Shown here: piece by piece, positions 1 through 9,502 of the stretch
How the letters are laid out: each line of letters starts with the position of its first letter
Position numbering within the stretch: the stretch's first letter is position 1
Assembly (NCBI GenBank): GCA_045604805.1
Contig: JAZUOT010000049.1
Location: forward strand, 1-31,606
Length of the DNA stretch: 31,606 nucleotides
Origin: JAZUOT01 sp045604805
GTDB lineage: Bacteria; Bacillota; Clostridia; Oscillospirales; Acutalibacteraceae
Direction of reading: 5' to 3'
Position numbers and translations under genes: made by a program
The notes under the pieces: model-generated
What the model was told of the DNA's origin: nothing
The model's database searches: none
Seen by the model: the letters and a program-made list of their open reading frames with translations, nothing else

Positions 1-1831
1 CATTAACTGGACTGGTAACACACATGAGTATAATTCCAATATATACACCTAAAATCAAAATAGCTTTTTTGTTTTTATTGTTCATAGCATATGCAAGCAT
101 CAATATTATGGACCAAGTATAAGTGGAAGCTGTAGAAAATATACATACAGGAACAGAATTATTCAAAATTTCTCTAAATATATCTATTATATTTCTACAC
201 TTGTCAAATTCGTTAGGATGAGAGAAAGAAAATCCTATTTTAGAAGTATATTTATTCGTACCTTGCATCGTTTGTTTAGACCAAGAATATGAATACGTAA
301 TACTCATTCCTTTATCAGGATAAAAATATTCAAAGTAATTATTCATAGTAGCTTGGATATATGTACCTGGGTGCTTAAGAAACATCTTTACCCATACTTT
401 GAAATAGCAAAGTAAATCTTTCTGTGTGGATTTTTCGTTAAAAGTTGCTTTTACAGGATCTGATTTATCAGGATTATATTTTTCAGCTAATTCATCGTAG
501 TTTAAGACTGCATTAATTGCATCTTTCTCTTCTGTAGTTACTTCATCTCCATGGTACTTTATGTATCTAGCAGTTTGCTGAAAAGGAACAGACAGCATTT
601 CTCTGGTACTACCTGATGTTATATACAAACTTGGCAATAATACATTCGAGTAAAATATCGAAAAAACCAAAACACATACGATGGAATAAGCAGCTAATTT
701 TCTGTGACTTTTGTTAGTTATAAAAATCAACAATAAAGTGAACAGCAAAACATATCTGCCGTCATTTCTAAATAAATCCATTCCTAACATCGAAATAAAG
801 AAGACGATAAAATATTTTCCCTTAGGTGTTTTATTCAGTATATTGTACAATGACATGATGAATAAAATAAAAAATGTTACATACATAACATCTTTTGTTA
901 TCAAGAACATATATGAGCGTATCAATGGCAAAACCAAATAGTACAATATAACTATATGAGCTACTTTAACTGAGACATCCAGTTGATTTACCATCAAACG
1001 AATGGAAAAAGCAATTACAGAAATAACAAGTAAAAACTGAAATAGCGCAAACATAAAAATAGCTCTATTAGCACTTCCCAAAAACTTCATTCCAAAGCTT
1101 AAGAAAAAATGTAATAAAGCTGAATATGCAACTGGGTGGTGGTTATTTATCATTACGTTTTCTGATAATAGCCTAGGCTCTATACTAGACATTGAATATC
1201 CTGTTTGCGGGTAATACTGTGAAATCATAGAAATAGTATCTCCCATAAATGTAGCAGGATATGAAATGATAATATACGGAATATATGCGACTAAGAGAAT
1301 GACAAAAGAAGTAAGGAACGGTCTTATCTCAAATAGCTTAAGATATGCTCGTACCCCCCCTAAACAATTTATATTAAATAAATTAGGCATTTTGAACAAT
1401 ATTTTTCCATCTAGAATTGCAAACAAAAATGCTATCGCGAAATAGAACAAAATACTATAACCACTGCACATAAAAATAGCCTTTAACATTTGGACATTTC
1501 TTATATCCATTACTAGTGCCCAGTTATTCTGCTTGCTAAATGAGTAACCGAACACCATAAACAAGCCAAACAATACAGCTGGAATCAACACTGAAATTTG
1601 AATCTTACTTTTGGAAGTAAAACGGCTAATATATTGATAAAACATTATAAGCAAAGGTAATAACAACATCATTACTATGTTATATTCATTAAACGATCCT
1701 ATAATATTCATCAAAAAATATGATTTAGGTCCAAGTTTTGCATCGACTAAATCTAGCTTCATGCAAACAGCTAGCCATGAAATAACTGCAAGAAAAATAT
1801 ACTTTTTACGAAGTTCTATATGTTTTATCAT
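1..1831 (-). CDS. Large polytopic membrane protein, DUF6020-like, C-terminus outside window
   Basis: This open frame starts at ATG 1831, three bases after the stop of the UDP-galactopyranose mutase gene, and stays open to the left edge (about 610 codons seen, no stop). The product is mostly hydrophobic with many predicted membrane segments. It has a soluble stretch around residues 400-520 containing many charged residues and the element YHGDEVTTEEKDA. A conserved-looking ENVMINNHHPVAYSALLH segment near residue 220 resembles the NHHP-type motif of DUF6020-family proteins, which I recall as uncharacterised membrane proteins of Firmicutes often found in polysaccharide loci. The topology fits a GT-C-like glycosyltransferase or a sugar-modifying membrane enzyme, but this is inference. 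It is the last visible gene of the polysaccharide operon. A G7 run (C7 on the plus strand, 1354-1360) lies inside the frame. Confidence 0.75.
   Translation of the reverse strand, partial: MIKHIELRKKYIFLAVISWLAVCMKLDLVDAKLGPKSYFLMNIIGSFNEYNIVMMLLLPLLIMFYQYISRFTSKSKIQISVLIPAVLFGLFMVFGYSFSKQNNWALVMDIRNVQMLKAIFMCSGYSILFYFAIAFLFAILDGKILFKMPNLFNINCLGGVRAYLKLFEIRPFLTSFVILLVAYIPYIIISYPATFMGDTISMISQYYPQTGYSMSSIEPRLLSENVMINNHHPVAYSALLHFFLSFGMKFLGSANRAIFMFALFQFLLVISVIAFSIRLMVNQLDVSVKVAHIVILYYLVLPLIRSYMFLITKDVMYVTFFILFIMSLYNILNKTPKGKYFIVFFISMLGMDLFRNDGRYVLLFTLLLIFITNKSHRKLAAYSIVCVLVFSIFYSNVLLPSLYITSGSTREMLSVPFQQTARYIKYHGDEVTTEEKDAINAVLNYDELAEKYNPDKSDPVKATFNEKSTQKDLLCYFKVWVKMFLKHPGTYIQATMNNYFEYFYPDKGMSITYSYSWSKQTMQGTNKYTSKIGFSFSHPNEFDKCRNIIDIFREILNNSVPVCIFSTASTYTWSIILMLAYAMNNKNKKAILILGVYIGIILMCVTSPVN
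1354..1360. repeat. C7/G7 homopolymer inside the DUF6020-like gene
   Basis: Seven consecutive C on the plus strand, read as G7 in the coding strand, encode part of LGGVRA. It is in frame as sequenced. The length is at the lower limit for slippage-prone tracts. Confidence 0.9.
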
Positions 1832-1834
1832 TTA

Positions 1835-2950
1835 TTATCCTAACTCCTTCTGACACATGGCCAAAGAAGAATCAATTACAGCATCCATATCGTAATATTT
1901 ATATTCACCTAGACGCCCACCAAATACTATATTTTTTTCAGCTTCCGCTAATTTTTTATACTCAGCGTATAGGGAGCTATTTTTATCATCATTTACAGGA
2001 TAATACGGTTCATCACCTGGCTCCCATTCGCAACTATACTCTCGGCTTATGACAGTTTTGGGTAAGTCTTTACCCTTGTCATCCTTACCAAATTCAAACC
2101 ATTTGTGCTCAATAATACGCGTCCAAGGAGTTTCTCTGTCTGTGTAATTTACAGCAGCATTACCCTGGAAATTATCCTTGTCTAAAACTTCTGTATCAAA
2201 GCGTACTGAACGATACTCAAGATGCCCCAAGCTATAGTCAAAATAAGCATCTATAGGACCTGTATAAATTACCTTCTTTGCTATTGAATCAAAGTGAGAT
2301 TTATTTTCAAGATAATCTGTATTTAGCTGTACCTCTATGCCATTCAAGAGATTCTCAACTAACTTGGTATAACCTCCTATCGGAATTCCCTGATACAGAG
2401 CATTGAAGTAGTTATTATCAAAGGTTAGACGTACAGGCAAACGCTTTATTATAAATGCCGGTAAATCTTTGCAATCACGTCCCCATTGTTTTTCTGTATA
2501 ACCCTTTATAAGTTTCTCAAATATGTCACGACCAACTAAAGATATCGCTTGCTCCTCTAAATTCTTAGGTTCAGTAATACCAGCAGACTTTTTTTGCTCT
2601 TCAATCTTCTCTAAGGCTTCCTCAGGAGTTACAACTCCCCACATTTTGTTAAATGTGTACATGTTGAACGGCAAGCTGTAAAGTTCACCTTTGTAGTTTG
2701 CTACCGGTGAATTCGTAAATCTATTAAATTTCGCAAACTGAGTAATATACTCCCAAACCCTTTGACTATTCGTGTGGAATATATGCGCTCCGTATTTGTG
2801 TACCTGTATTCCTTCTATTTTTTCAGTATATACATTTCCAGCTATGTTCGGCCGCTTGTCTATAACTAAAACCGATTTGCCATGCGCCTTCGCCTGTTGT
2901 GCAAAAACCGCTCCATATAAACCGGAGCCTACTATGAGATAATCGTACAT
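1835..2950 (-). CDS. glf: UDP-galactopyranose mutase
   Basis: This 371-residue flavoenzyme interconverts UDP-galactopyranose and UDP-galactofuranose in the cytoplasm, supplying the donor for galactofuranose-containing surface glycans. The N-terminus has the FAD-binding GSGLYG loop at residues 8-13, followed by the NIAGN element near residue 37 and HKYGAHIFHT at about 51-60, all typical of the family. The length is typical of bacterial Glf. The ATG at 2950 is preceded by GAGGAAT at good spacing. It belongs to the polysaccharide operon. A galactofuranosyltransferase-like gene at 9503-10612 and galE at 16324-17331 provide the steps on either side of it. Confidence 0.95.
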   Translation of the reverse strand: MYDYLIVGSGLYGAVFAQQAKAHGKSVLVIDKRPNIAGNVYTEKIEGIQVHKYGAHIFHTNSQRVWEYITQFAKFNRFTNSPVANYKGELYSLPFNMYTFNKMWGVVTPEEALEKIEEQKKSAGITEPKNLEEQAISLVGRDIFEKLIKGYTEKQWGRDCKDLPAFIIKRLPVRLTFDNNYFNALYQGIPIGGYTKLVENLLNGIEVQLNTDYLENKSHFDSIAKKVIYTGPIDAYFDYSLGHLEYRSVRFDTEVLDKDNFQGNAAVNYTDRETPWTRIIEHKWFEFGKDDKGKDLPKTVISREYSCEWEPGDEPYYPVNDDKNSSLYAEYKKLAEAEKNIVFGGRLGEYKYYDMDAVIDSSLAMCQKELG

Positions 2951-2964
2951 ATGTATTCCTCATT

Positions 2965-4017
2965 TCAAGAAATATGGTCTATTAAGGATAAAAATTTTTC
3001 AAGACACCATATATAAAATTTTTGATCACCAGACATTTTTTCAATACAATTTGGCAAAAACTCAGGTCTAGTTGGTCCCCCCCAATTTTTAAACCATTCA
3101 TCCATTGGTCTTGGCATAGGAATTTTTTTCGGCACAACAAAATTGGGATACAACCTCTTAAATAATTCTCTAACAATATACTTATTTTCACCATTTCGAA
3201 CTAGACTTAAATCCAACTGAGCGGCTAGTTTTGTGTCGGCAAAAGGAGCAACAAATTCAATATCAGCAAGGGAACAAGCGTTAGTATAGCTTCCCATAGA
3301 TTCGCAAAAGAAAACGTTTCTGACAAACTCATGAACATCAACGAAACCATTATGTTGATATCTTACTATGGGTTCTGTAATAATTTCGAATTTTTTTAAT
3401 ACTTTATATGGAATTACATAAGAATATCTATCAATGAAATCTCCAATAGTATAGTTTTGGGATAAAAGACCGTCCAAACCCCCATAGTTTGCATCCGCAG
3501 ATTCTCCATATATCATAGCATCGTGCCCATCATTACAGGACTGAAGAGCAGCTTTATAAATTTGTATTTCAATTGAGTGTATAGGTTGGCCTTTCTGTGT
3601 CATAAGCAGAGAAGTATATTTTTCTAAATCTTCTTTGTATATCTTTATTATCTTATGATTCAATCCACATTCCTTGGCATATTTTGCGGCTGCTGTTGTC
3701 TCATCAATTGCTTGTTTTCCATCAACAACACATTGGAAAGTATATGCTACAGAACCCTTTGGCATAAATTTTGCTAAAATAGCAGAATCGATGCCTCCAC
3801 TTAGAGCCAATGCGGCCTTTTTTCTTGAGCAAATTTTATATACTTGTGCCTTTAGTGCATCCTCTAACTCGAAACTATTACGAATTAATGTTCTATTAGA
3901 TTTAGGTGTGTATAAACTTGGTTTAAACTTGTCAGAAAATTGCATGTTATTATCCATGATAGTCCTATACATTAGGTAAGAACTACTACAATATGTTTTG
4001 TCTATCATTAGTACCAA
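2965..4017 (-). CDS. Asparagine-synthase-like amidotransferase domain protein
   Basis: The 350-residue protein has the ATP-pyrophosphatase loop SGGIDS at residues 73-78, the signature of the synthetase domain of asparagine synthase B. It has no N-terminal glutaminase domain with a catalytic Cys2, so it is a stand-alone synthetase-type module. In polysaccharide loci, related proteins are thought to amidate uronic acids or activate acidic sugars; which applies here is inference. The start is uncertain. TTG at 4017 has AAGGAG five bases upstream, while ATG at 4008 (MIDKTYC) matches the N-terminus I expect for the family but sits 14 bases from that site. It lies 12 bases after the cytidylyltransferase stop. 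A G7 run (3077-3083) encodes part of WGGPTR. Confidence 0.8.
   Translation of the reverse strand: MVLMIDKTYCSSSYLMYRTIMDNNMQFSDKFKPSLYTPKSNRTLIRNSFELEDALKAQVYKICSRKKAALALSGGIDSAILAKFMPKGSVAYTFQCVVDGKQAIDETTAAAKYAKECGLNHKIIKIYKEDLEKYTSLLMTQKGQPIHSIEIQIYKAALQSCNDGHDAMIYGESADANYGGLDGLLSQNYTIGDFIDRYSYVIPYKVLKKFEIITEPIVRYQHNGFVDVHEFVRNVFFCESMGSYTNACSLADIEFVAPFADTKLAAQLDLSLVRNGENKYIVRELFKRLYPNFVVPKKIPMPRPMDEWFKNWGGPTRPEFLPNCIEKMSGDQKFYIWCLEKFLSLIDHIS
3077..3083. repeat. C7/G7 homopolymer inside the asparagine-synthase-like gene
   Basis: Seven consecutive C on the plus strand lie in the C-terminal part of the coding region. The gene is in frame across it in this sequence. Confidence 0.9.
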
Positions 4018-4029
4018 TCAAGCTCCTTA

Positions 4030-4464
4030 TCATTTTACGTCTGCTAAATCAACTTTCCTCATAGAATTAAGAATTCCAGTTATTTTTGTACTAGAAATTC
4101 CCTGAGTATAAGGGAAATATATAATTTTAATACCTTCTTCAGAAAAATTTTTTTCATATTCATTCCATTTTTCGCTAGCGAACCAGTCATCTCCAACAAA
4201 CAGATATGAAGCCTTAAGCTTTTTACAAACATCTAGTTTGTTCATATCATATTGAGGAACGGCAGCATCAACATATTTACAAGAACGCACTATTTCTATT
4301 CGATCTTCGAAAGGAATTATTGCTTTTTTCCCTTTATAAACAACTAGCTCATCTACTGTAACACCAACTATTAGCTTGTCACACATACCTTTAGCATTTT
4401 TTAGTAAATTCAAGTGTCCTATATGGAATAAATCGTAAACTCCTGTTGTATAACCTATTATCAT
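4030..4464 (-). CDS. Cytidylyltransferase-family nucleotidyltransferase (TagD/GCT-like), copy 1
   Basis: A 144-residue nucleotidyltransferase. The N-terminal TTGVYDLFHIGHLNLL contains the HxGH catalytic motif (H14, H17), and the C-terminal TQGISSTKI matches the RTEGIST element of glycerol-3-phosphate cytidylyltransferases. The family transfers CMP or AMP to a small phosphorylated alcohol. A CDP-glycerol, CDP-ribitol or CDP-choline type donor is most likely. The gene follows a LicD-family gene at 4495-5406 in the operon, so the natural inference is that it makes the CDP-linked donor that LicD transfers. A second, diverged copy is at 12133-12567, also after a licD-like gene. The ATG at 4464 has AGGAGG upstream at good spacing. 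Confidence 0.88.
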   Translation of the reverse strand: MIIGYTTGVYDLFHIGHLNLLKNAKGMCDKLIVGVTVDELVVYKGKKAIIPFEDRIEIVRSCKYVDAAVPQYDMNKLDVCKKLKASYLFVGDDWFASEKWNEYEKNFSEEGIKIIYFPYTQGISSTKITGILNSMRKVDLADVK

Positions 4465-4494
4465 AAAATACTCCTCCTAAAAATTTTTTGTTGT

Positions 4495-5406
4495 TTACGT
4501 TTTTGCCTCCCATTTGTATTTGTTTGTAAATGGTTCATCAGTATTAAAAAAAAGCGTACCATGAGATGAAGGTGGAAATCTTTTAGGGATTTGCATGAAA
4601 TCAGTGCCGAAATATTTATTCAAAATTAAATTATATTTTCCTGGTACTTGAATTTTTATAAATTCAAAGTCCAAAAAATCAATAGCATCGAACCATTCTA
4701 GTGGCCAAACCCCACGTTCGTTATATGACAAAGCTGCATGGGCTACATATCCAGTATTTAAATTTTTGAATTTTTTCAATTCATTATTATATCTATTAAA
4801 TAAATCAGCTGGATCATTTTTTAGGGTAATAAGTGAAGTTATAAGATATTTAACCGTATTAAAAAAAGTTTTATTATTTATATACTTATTTTTTCGTCGA
4901 AACCATATGGATAAATTTTTTATTTTTTTACGATGTTTATTTCGTTCAATATCAGATTTTGGAACTGTATCTAAAGGCATAATATCTATAAAAATTCCCT
5001 TATTATTATTTAATTTCTCATCAAATTTTGTTACCGCTGTAGTCGATGAATTTCGCAACTGAAGGTGTCCTCTCCAGAAGGAATATTCTGAAAGAGGAGA
5101 TGAAAGAAAATATGGCCAATTGAACACTTTATCTGAAATTGAAATTAACTTATCATAATCATCTCTTGGCATAATAACATCTATATCATCATCCCACGGG
5201 ATAAAACCTTTGTGTCTAACCGCACCTAATAAAGTCCCTCCAAGTGCATAATATTTAAGATCATATTTTTTACATACTCTAATAAACTCTGCCAACAAAT
5301 CTAACTCTACGGCCCATAGTTTTTTCATTTTTGAAGATACGAGGTAGCCGCAACGTTCTTCTTCGTCTAGAAAACCCTCAGGTAAATCTATTTTTATTGG
5401 TAGCAT
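4495..5406 (-). CDS. LicD-family phosphotransferase, copy 1
   Basis: LicD/fukutin-related proteins transfer phosphocholine or phospho-polyols from CDP-donors to sugars of surface glycans. The hallmark block is intact: GGTLLGAVRH at residues 56-65 followed by WDDDID at 71-76, whose acidic residues bind the metal. I chose ATG 5406 (MLPIKIDLP) because GGGGGA lies seven bases upstream and the resulting N-terminus, including EEERCGY near residue 15, looks like other LicD proteins. The open frame extends to a TTG at 5421. The product is about 303 residues, normal for the family, with no membrane segment. It lies between the flippase and cytidylyltransferase copy 1. Substrate is not readable from sequence. 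Confidence 0.9.
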   Translation of the reverse strand: MLPIKIDLPEGFLDEEERCGYLVSSKMKKLWAVELDLLAEFIRVCKKYDLKYYALGGTLLGAVRHKGFIPWDDDIDVIMPRDDYDKLISISDKVFNWPYFLSSPLSEYSFWRGHLQLRNSSTTAVTKFDEKLNNNKGIFIDIMPLDTVPKSDIERNKHRKKIKNLSIWFRRKNKYINNKTFFNTVKYLITSLITLKNDPADLFNRYNNELKKFKNLNTGYVAHAALSYNERGVWPLEWFDAIDFLDFEFIKIQVPGKYNLILNKYFGTDFMQIPKRFPPSSHGTLFFNTDEPFTNKYKWEAKT

Positions 5407-5423
5407 AATAGAATCCCCCAAAA

Positions 5424-6884
5424 CTAATTCCTAATTTTCATGAAAATCCCTTTTATTTTACATATTGCAATAGAGATTAATTCTTCCAACATTTTATCGC
5501 GCATTGTCTTCAAGAGTATAACATACACTAGAATACCGATAAATACTTGTAAAAATATAATTGATATAGAATTTATTTGTATGGCACCAACAAGAAACAC
5601 AATTATAGCCATAATTGTTCCGGCAATTATTCTTTTCCAGAGCAGGGACAGGATGTCCTTTATTTTCAAAAATCCGTTACAATTTTTGATATATAAAATT
5701 GTAATTACAAGCTCAGCAATTACTGAAGCGACAACAGCACCTTTTGCCTGAAAGAACGGGATTAAGCTAAGATTGAGTAGCAGGTTAACGCAAGAGCCAG
5801 TTATAATATACCTTGCACTTTCAGCACGACGTCCGCTAGGGGTATAGTACTGACAACCCAAACAATGACTAACACCAATTATAAGCACAAGAGGTAACAT
5901 CAAATATATCAAAAGCTCAACTGGTTCAAAGCCTGGACCAAAAAATACAGGAACAAATCTATGCGTAATACCTATAATACCAAAAACAGAAGCTACCCCC
6001 AAAAGAAAAATAAAATCTAGCGATTTATTAATGCCCTGTTTAATTTGACCGTATTTTTTCTGTGAGTATAAATAGGACATTCTAGCACTCATCACAGTAT
6101 TAACCGATGAAAATACAAAGGTATTAACTATTCTTATCAACTTAGAGGCCTGTTCATAATAACCATTTTGAAAGTTATCATGAGTTATGATTCCAAGCAG
6201 GGTTTTATTTATAACAGTATACATAGTAGTTGCAATTGTTGGTATAAAATATACCAATGTTTGCTTGAAATGATTTTTGAATTGTAAGGTTCTAAAATTC
6301 ACTTTTGCTAACATACGAGGTAAATATGTCCACATAGACAAACTGCCCAACAATGTAACTATAGATTGCAATGCAATGTATAAAGTAAGATCGCTTTTTT
6401 CTTTAACAAATACAAAAAGTAATACTATACCGGCTATTTTGACAGCAGAATTCCTCAAAACGGTATAAATAACTTTTTCATGGCCCATAAAGAACCAGTT
6501 AATATCAAACATCGTACCTAACAAAAGTGGGGTTAAGGCATATAAATATATACGGTACTCCAAATAAAAAGCACTAAGCAGCAACCACACAATAAGCGTA
6601 AATGTTGATGTAATTACTGATATTAACTCTATTTCCCAGAACAATTTGCTATATTCAGCTTTATTGTCTCTATGTTGAGCAATTTCTCTCTGCCCATATG
6701 TAGCAGTACCCAAAGTAGCAACCATCGTAAAAAAAGTCATAATGGAAGAAGTATAACTGTATATACCAACTCCATCCCCACCTAAGACTCTAGATACATA
6801 TGGTGTGGTTATAAAAGGAGTTAGCAGTAACAATATTTCATATATAGTTCTATAAACAAAATTTTTTTTAACACTCGGTTGCAT
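5424..6884 (-). CDS. Wzx-type oligosaccharide flippase
   Basis: A 486-residue polytopic membrane protein of the MOP superfamily (PST/Wzx). It should flip lipid-linked repeat units across the cytoplasmic membrane. The N-terminus shows the usual arrangement: a short positive stretch, a first helix LLLTPFITTPYVSRVLG, then GIYSYTSSIMTFFTMVATLG and GQREIA near residue 67. About 12-14 hydrophobic segments can be counted, normal for the family. It lies just downstream of the two polymerase-like genes, so the cluster has the Wzx/Wzy-dependent layout. The symbol is left empty because wzx names are serotype-specific. Confidence 0.92.
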   Translation of the reverse strand: MQPSVKKNFVYRTIYEILLLLTPFITTPYVSRVLGGDGVGIYSYTSSIMTFFTMVATLGTATYGQREIAQHRDNKAEYSKLFWEIELISVITSTFTLIVWLLLSAFYLEYRIYLYALTPLLLGTMFDINWFFMGHEKVIYTVLRNSAVKIAGIVLLFVFVKEKSDLTLYIALQSIVTLLGSLSMWTYLPRMLAKVNFRTLQFKNHFKQTLVYFIPTIATTMYTVINKTLLGIITHDNFQNGYYEQASKLIRIVNTFVFSSVNTVMSARMSYLYSQKKYGQIKQGINKSLDFIFLLGVASVFGIIGITHRFVPVFFGPGFEPVELLIYLMLPLVLIIGVSHCLGCQYYTPSGRRAESARYIITGSCVNLLLNLSLIPFFQAKGAVVASVIAELVITILYIKNCNGFLKIKDILSLLWKRIIAGTIMAIIVFLVGAIQINSISIIFLQVFIGILVYVILLKTMRDKMLEELISIAICKIKGIFMKIRN

Positions 6885-6919
6885 AATGCTATCCTAACAA
6901 GCTTAACTTTATTTATTGA

Positions 6920-8169
6920 TTAGTTTTTACTCAAATGGGCCACCTTATCCCTGTAACAAACCAAAACAACCCCACTACATATTATAAAGATGTAAGGTAT
7001 GGAAGTCCAGCTGTTAGATATAAGAAGATTGAGCAACAGGACAACTAGCGTACATATAAAACCTTTCTTATTATCTCTAACAATGACACTATATTTAAAT
7101 GGGAGAAAGAATGCAAATAAATATAGGGCCATCAAAAATAAACCACCTTGTGCCAATAAAACAGTAAGCCCCATTGATAAACCTTCATTGGATTTTTGAA
7201 CAATATTAAAAGCTGCAACAGCAGAGTTATTGCCGTAGCCCACACCAAAAATTGGTGAACGTAACCATACAGAAAGAGACGCTACCACATCACTTACTCT
7301 CACAGCAAAGGAACCGGTCGTGCTTTTATCCACAATAATATATTCGATTACGTTATAAACAGCTATAACTACAGGAACAAGGATACAGAGAGTAGAAAGT
7401 TTTACCCTAGCCTTAGTTTTTTCTAAGTGTGGATACAAAAATAATACCAAAAACAGAATTAGTACAATAGTGTATGCTTTGGTTGATTGCGTAGATAAGA
7501 TAGTGGATAATAATAGCAAAGTTCTTACCTTATTTGGTTTTCTATGAGCAAATAGTTCAATAAGCAAAGCATATAGCAAAAACCCCGAAAAAGCAGGCAC
7601 TTCTGTAAAAATTCCGCAGTTTCTTGGAATCGTCAAACCAAATAAATCCTGATTTTGAGCCAAATTTTCAAAATAAATATGATAATATGTGTACCCTATC
7701 TTATAATTTTGGGCCCAATAATAAACTATCTCTTGTCGCCCCGGGAGAATATCTAATACCGAACCAAATAGCCAGAAAAACAAGGTAACTGCAGATATTA
7801 TTAAGATTATATTTTCAAATGATTTTAAAAATTCAGTCATTCTTTTACGCTCAATCAGAGAGTAAGTTAGTAAAGTTAATAAAATAAAGTTTAGCAAAAA
7901 GTTAATACAAAATGACTTGGGATTATATCTCGTTGCCAATAGATAGATAGATAGATAGATAGATAGATGCATAATACAATAGGTTTTTTAGAAATTGACA
8001 AATTTCCATTTGTCAAAAAAATGCCAGCCAAAACAGATAAAATAAAAAATAATTTAATTAATTTTGAGGGATAACTTATATACTCTAAATATTTCCACTC
8101 TACAGTGGAAAGCATTATCACAAAGATAGATATAAGATAGTATGAAATTTTTCTAAGATTAAGTGTCAT
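6920..8169 (-). CDS. Wzy-like polysaccharide polymerase 2, phase-variable, out of frame here
   Basis: Two overlapping frames make one polymerase-like membrane protein. The first starts at ATG 8169, with AGAGGT at good spacing, and encodes 92 residues with two membrane segments before stopping at 7891. The second frame continues from the repeat at 7939-7968 to a stop at 6920 and holds the rest: multiple membrane helices, a large outer loop and a VGYGNN element, typical of O-antigen polymerase/ligase proteins. They are joined by seven CTAT repeats. By arithmetic, gaining one unit (8) or losing two (5) would join them into a 417- or 413-residue protein. ATG 7972 could start the second frame but has no visible ribosome binding site. 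As sequenced, the gene appears OFF. A decayed gene is the alternative. Confidence 0.85.
7939..7968. repeat. (ATAG)7 tetranucleotide tract, CTAT on the coding strand
   Basis: Seven perfect ATAG units plus a trailing AT lie at the junction of the two frames of polymerase 2. In the coding strand the unit is CTAT. All reading frames through the tract give the same Leu-Ser-Ile-Tyr periodic peptide with no stop, so the tract can grow or shrink without ending translation inside it. Frame is set only after the tract. Confidence 0.97.
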
Positions 8170-8204
8170 AAGAAATACCTCTTATTTTGTACTTATTTGT
8201 GAAT

Positions 8205-9437
8205 CTAACAATATGAACCTTTAGGGATAATTGGTGTATGGAGTGTACCAAAACTTGTGCATTTTTGCCTATATAAATTCCTCTCACCTTTTAATTGACA
8301 CACAGTAACAAGAGACACCATTAAAATAGGATTATACGTTATATTTAGCCAAACGTTATTACTGATAGTAAAAAGCAATACTGAGGCAACCCACACAAAT
8401 AGAAATTTATTATTATTTTTACAACTGCAAACGCATACGGATGAATAAAGAAAAATAATAAATATAGTAAAAATAAGGCCATAGCCTAACAAAGCATAAA
8501 CAAACCCCGAGTCAACATAGAAATAATCAATTGTTTCATGTATAGCACTATTACCACGCATCTCTATATAATTTCCAAATAAATTAACTGGGTATATTGA
8601 CAAAGCTTCATTCGACAAACTTAATCTACCGCTTAAAGCTTTATTAAGTTTTAACATAAACCCTTGTCCACTGTAACATCTAGCAGCAACAAAAACCAGT
8701 ATCAGTGTTATAGGAAATAAGAGCCTGGATACAATTCTTACAACCTTAGTGTTCAAATCTATATTTTTGAATTTACAAAAAATAAAATCTAGAATTACTG
8801 AAAACCATATGAGGTAAAATGTTAATCTTAGTGAAGTGAGTCTATATAAAAAATAATTCATAGCTAATATGATGGCATACTCTATAAACCTTACACTGTA
8901 TTTTCTGAGATAGAGGTACATCAAAGAACAATAGTAAAAAATATACGGAAACATTGAGTAATATGAAAAACCAAGACAATAACCAGATCTTTGAGAATTA
9001 TCATAAGAATATATGTGATTGTCTATGATTCCAACCCCACAAAGGAAAAGGACTGTTAGCAAAGCGGTAATAGACGTAAAAAATGAAACTTTAACTACGT
9101 CTTCAAAGTCACAAAATTGCCCCTGTACAATAAATAAGGCAAAAATTATCAGATAGTAGCGCTGTGTAACATTTGCAACTAAAAAGAAGACAACAACAGT
9201 AAATACACACATCATTGTATGCTTGTAGGAAAATCTATACTTAAAAAATATAGCACACAAAATCATTATCTGAATAAGAACAGTTACAAATTTTAATGAC
9301 TTCATTAAAAAATCAATTTCTAGCAAAGTAGCATCTAAAATAGATATAAATGTATATACACTATATAAAATTAATATAAGCTTAGAATAACTAAACTTAC
9401 TAGCACTACCACTTAATCTTACTTTACTACATACCAT
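8205..9437 (-). CDS. Wzy-like polysaccharide polymerase 1
   Basis: A 410-residue polytopic membrane protein with about ten to twelve hydrophobic segments and a larger extracytoplasmic loop around residues 265-310. It sits between a glycosyltransferase and polymerase 2. The topology and position fit a Wzy-type polymerase that joins repeat units on the outer face of the membrane. There are no reliable catalytic signatures in this family, so the call rests on topology and context. It has no repeat tract and is in frame throughout. Having two polymerase-like genes side by side is unusual: one might act as a ligase, or make a different linkage when polymerase 2 is ON. The start ATG 9437 has only a weak upstream GTGGGT. 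Confidence 0.72.
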   Translation of the reverse strand: MVCSKVRLSGSASKFSYSKLILILYSVYTFISILDATLLEIDFLMKSLKFVTVLIQIMILCAIFFKYRFSYKHTMMCVFTVVVFFLVANVTQRYYLIIFALFIVQGQFCDFEDVVKVSFFTSITALLTVLFLCGVGIIDNHIYSYDNSQRSGYCLGFSYYSMFPYIFYYCSLMYLYLRKYSVRFIEYAIILAMNYFLYRLTSLRLTFYLIWFSVILDFIFCKFKNIDLNTKVVRIVSRLLFPITLILVFVAARCYSGQGFMLKLNKALSGRLSLSNEALSIYPVNLFGNYIEMRGNSAIHETIDYFYVDSGFVYALLGYGLIFTIFIIFLYSSVCVCSCKNNNKFLFVWVASVLLFTISNNVWLNITYNPILMVSLVTVCQLKGERNLYRQKCTSFGTLHTPIIPKGSYC

Positions 9438-9502
9438 TACCCACGATACCTCTGGTATTCTAGAATAAAAATTAACCCATCAATAATTAGCTCAGATTGG
9501 GT

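Noticed and set aside
711..941. Small plus-strand frame of 76 codons
   Set aside because: It lies antisense within the long membrane-protein frame that continues to the left edge and has no ribosome binding site.
7970..7972. ATG just before the CTAT tract as an independent start of polymerase 2
   Set aside because: No ribosome binding site is visible and the product would lack the first membrane segments; the 8169 start with AGAGGT is better.
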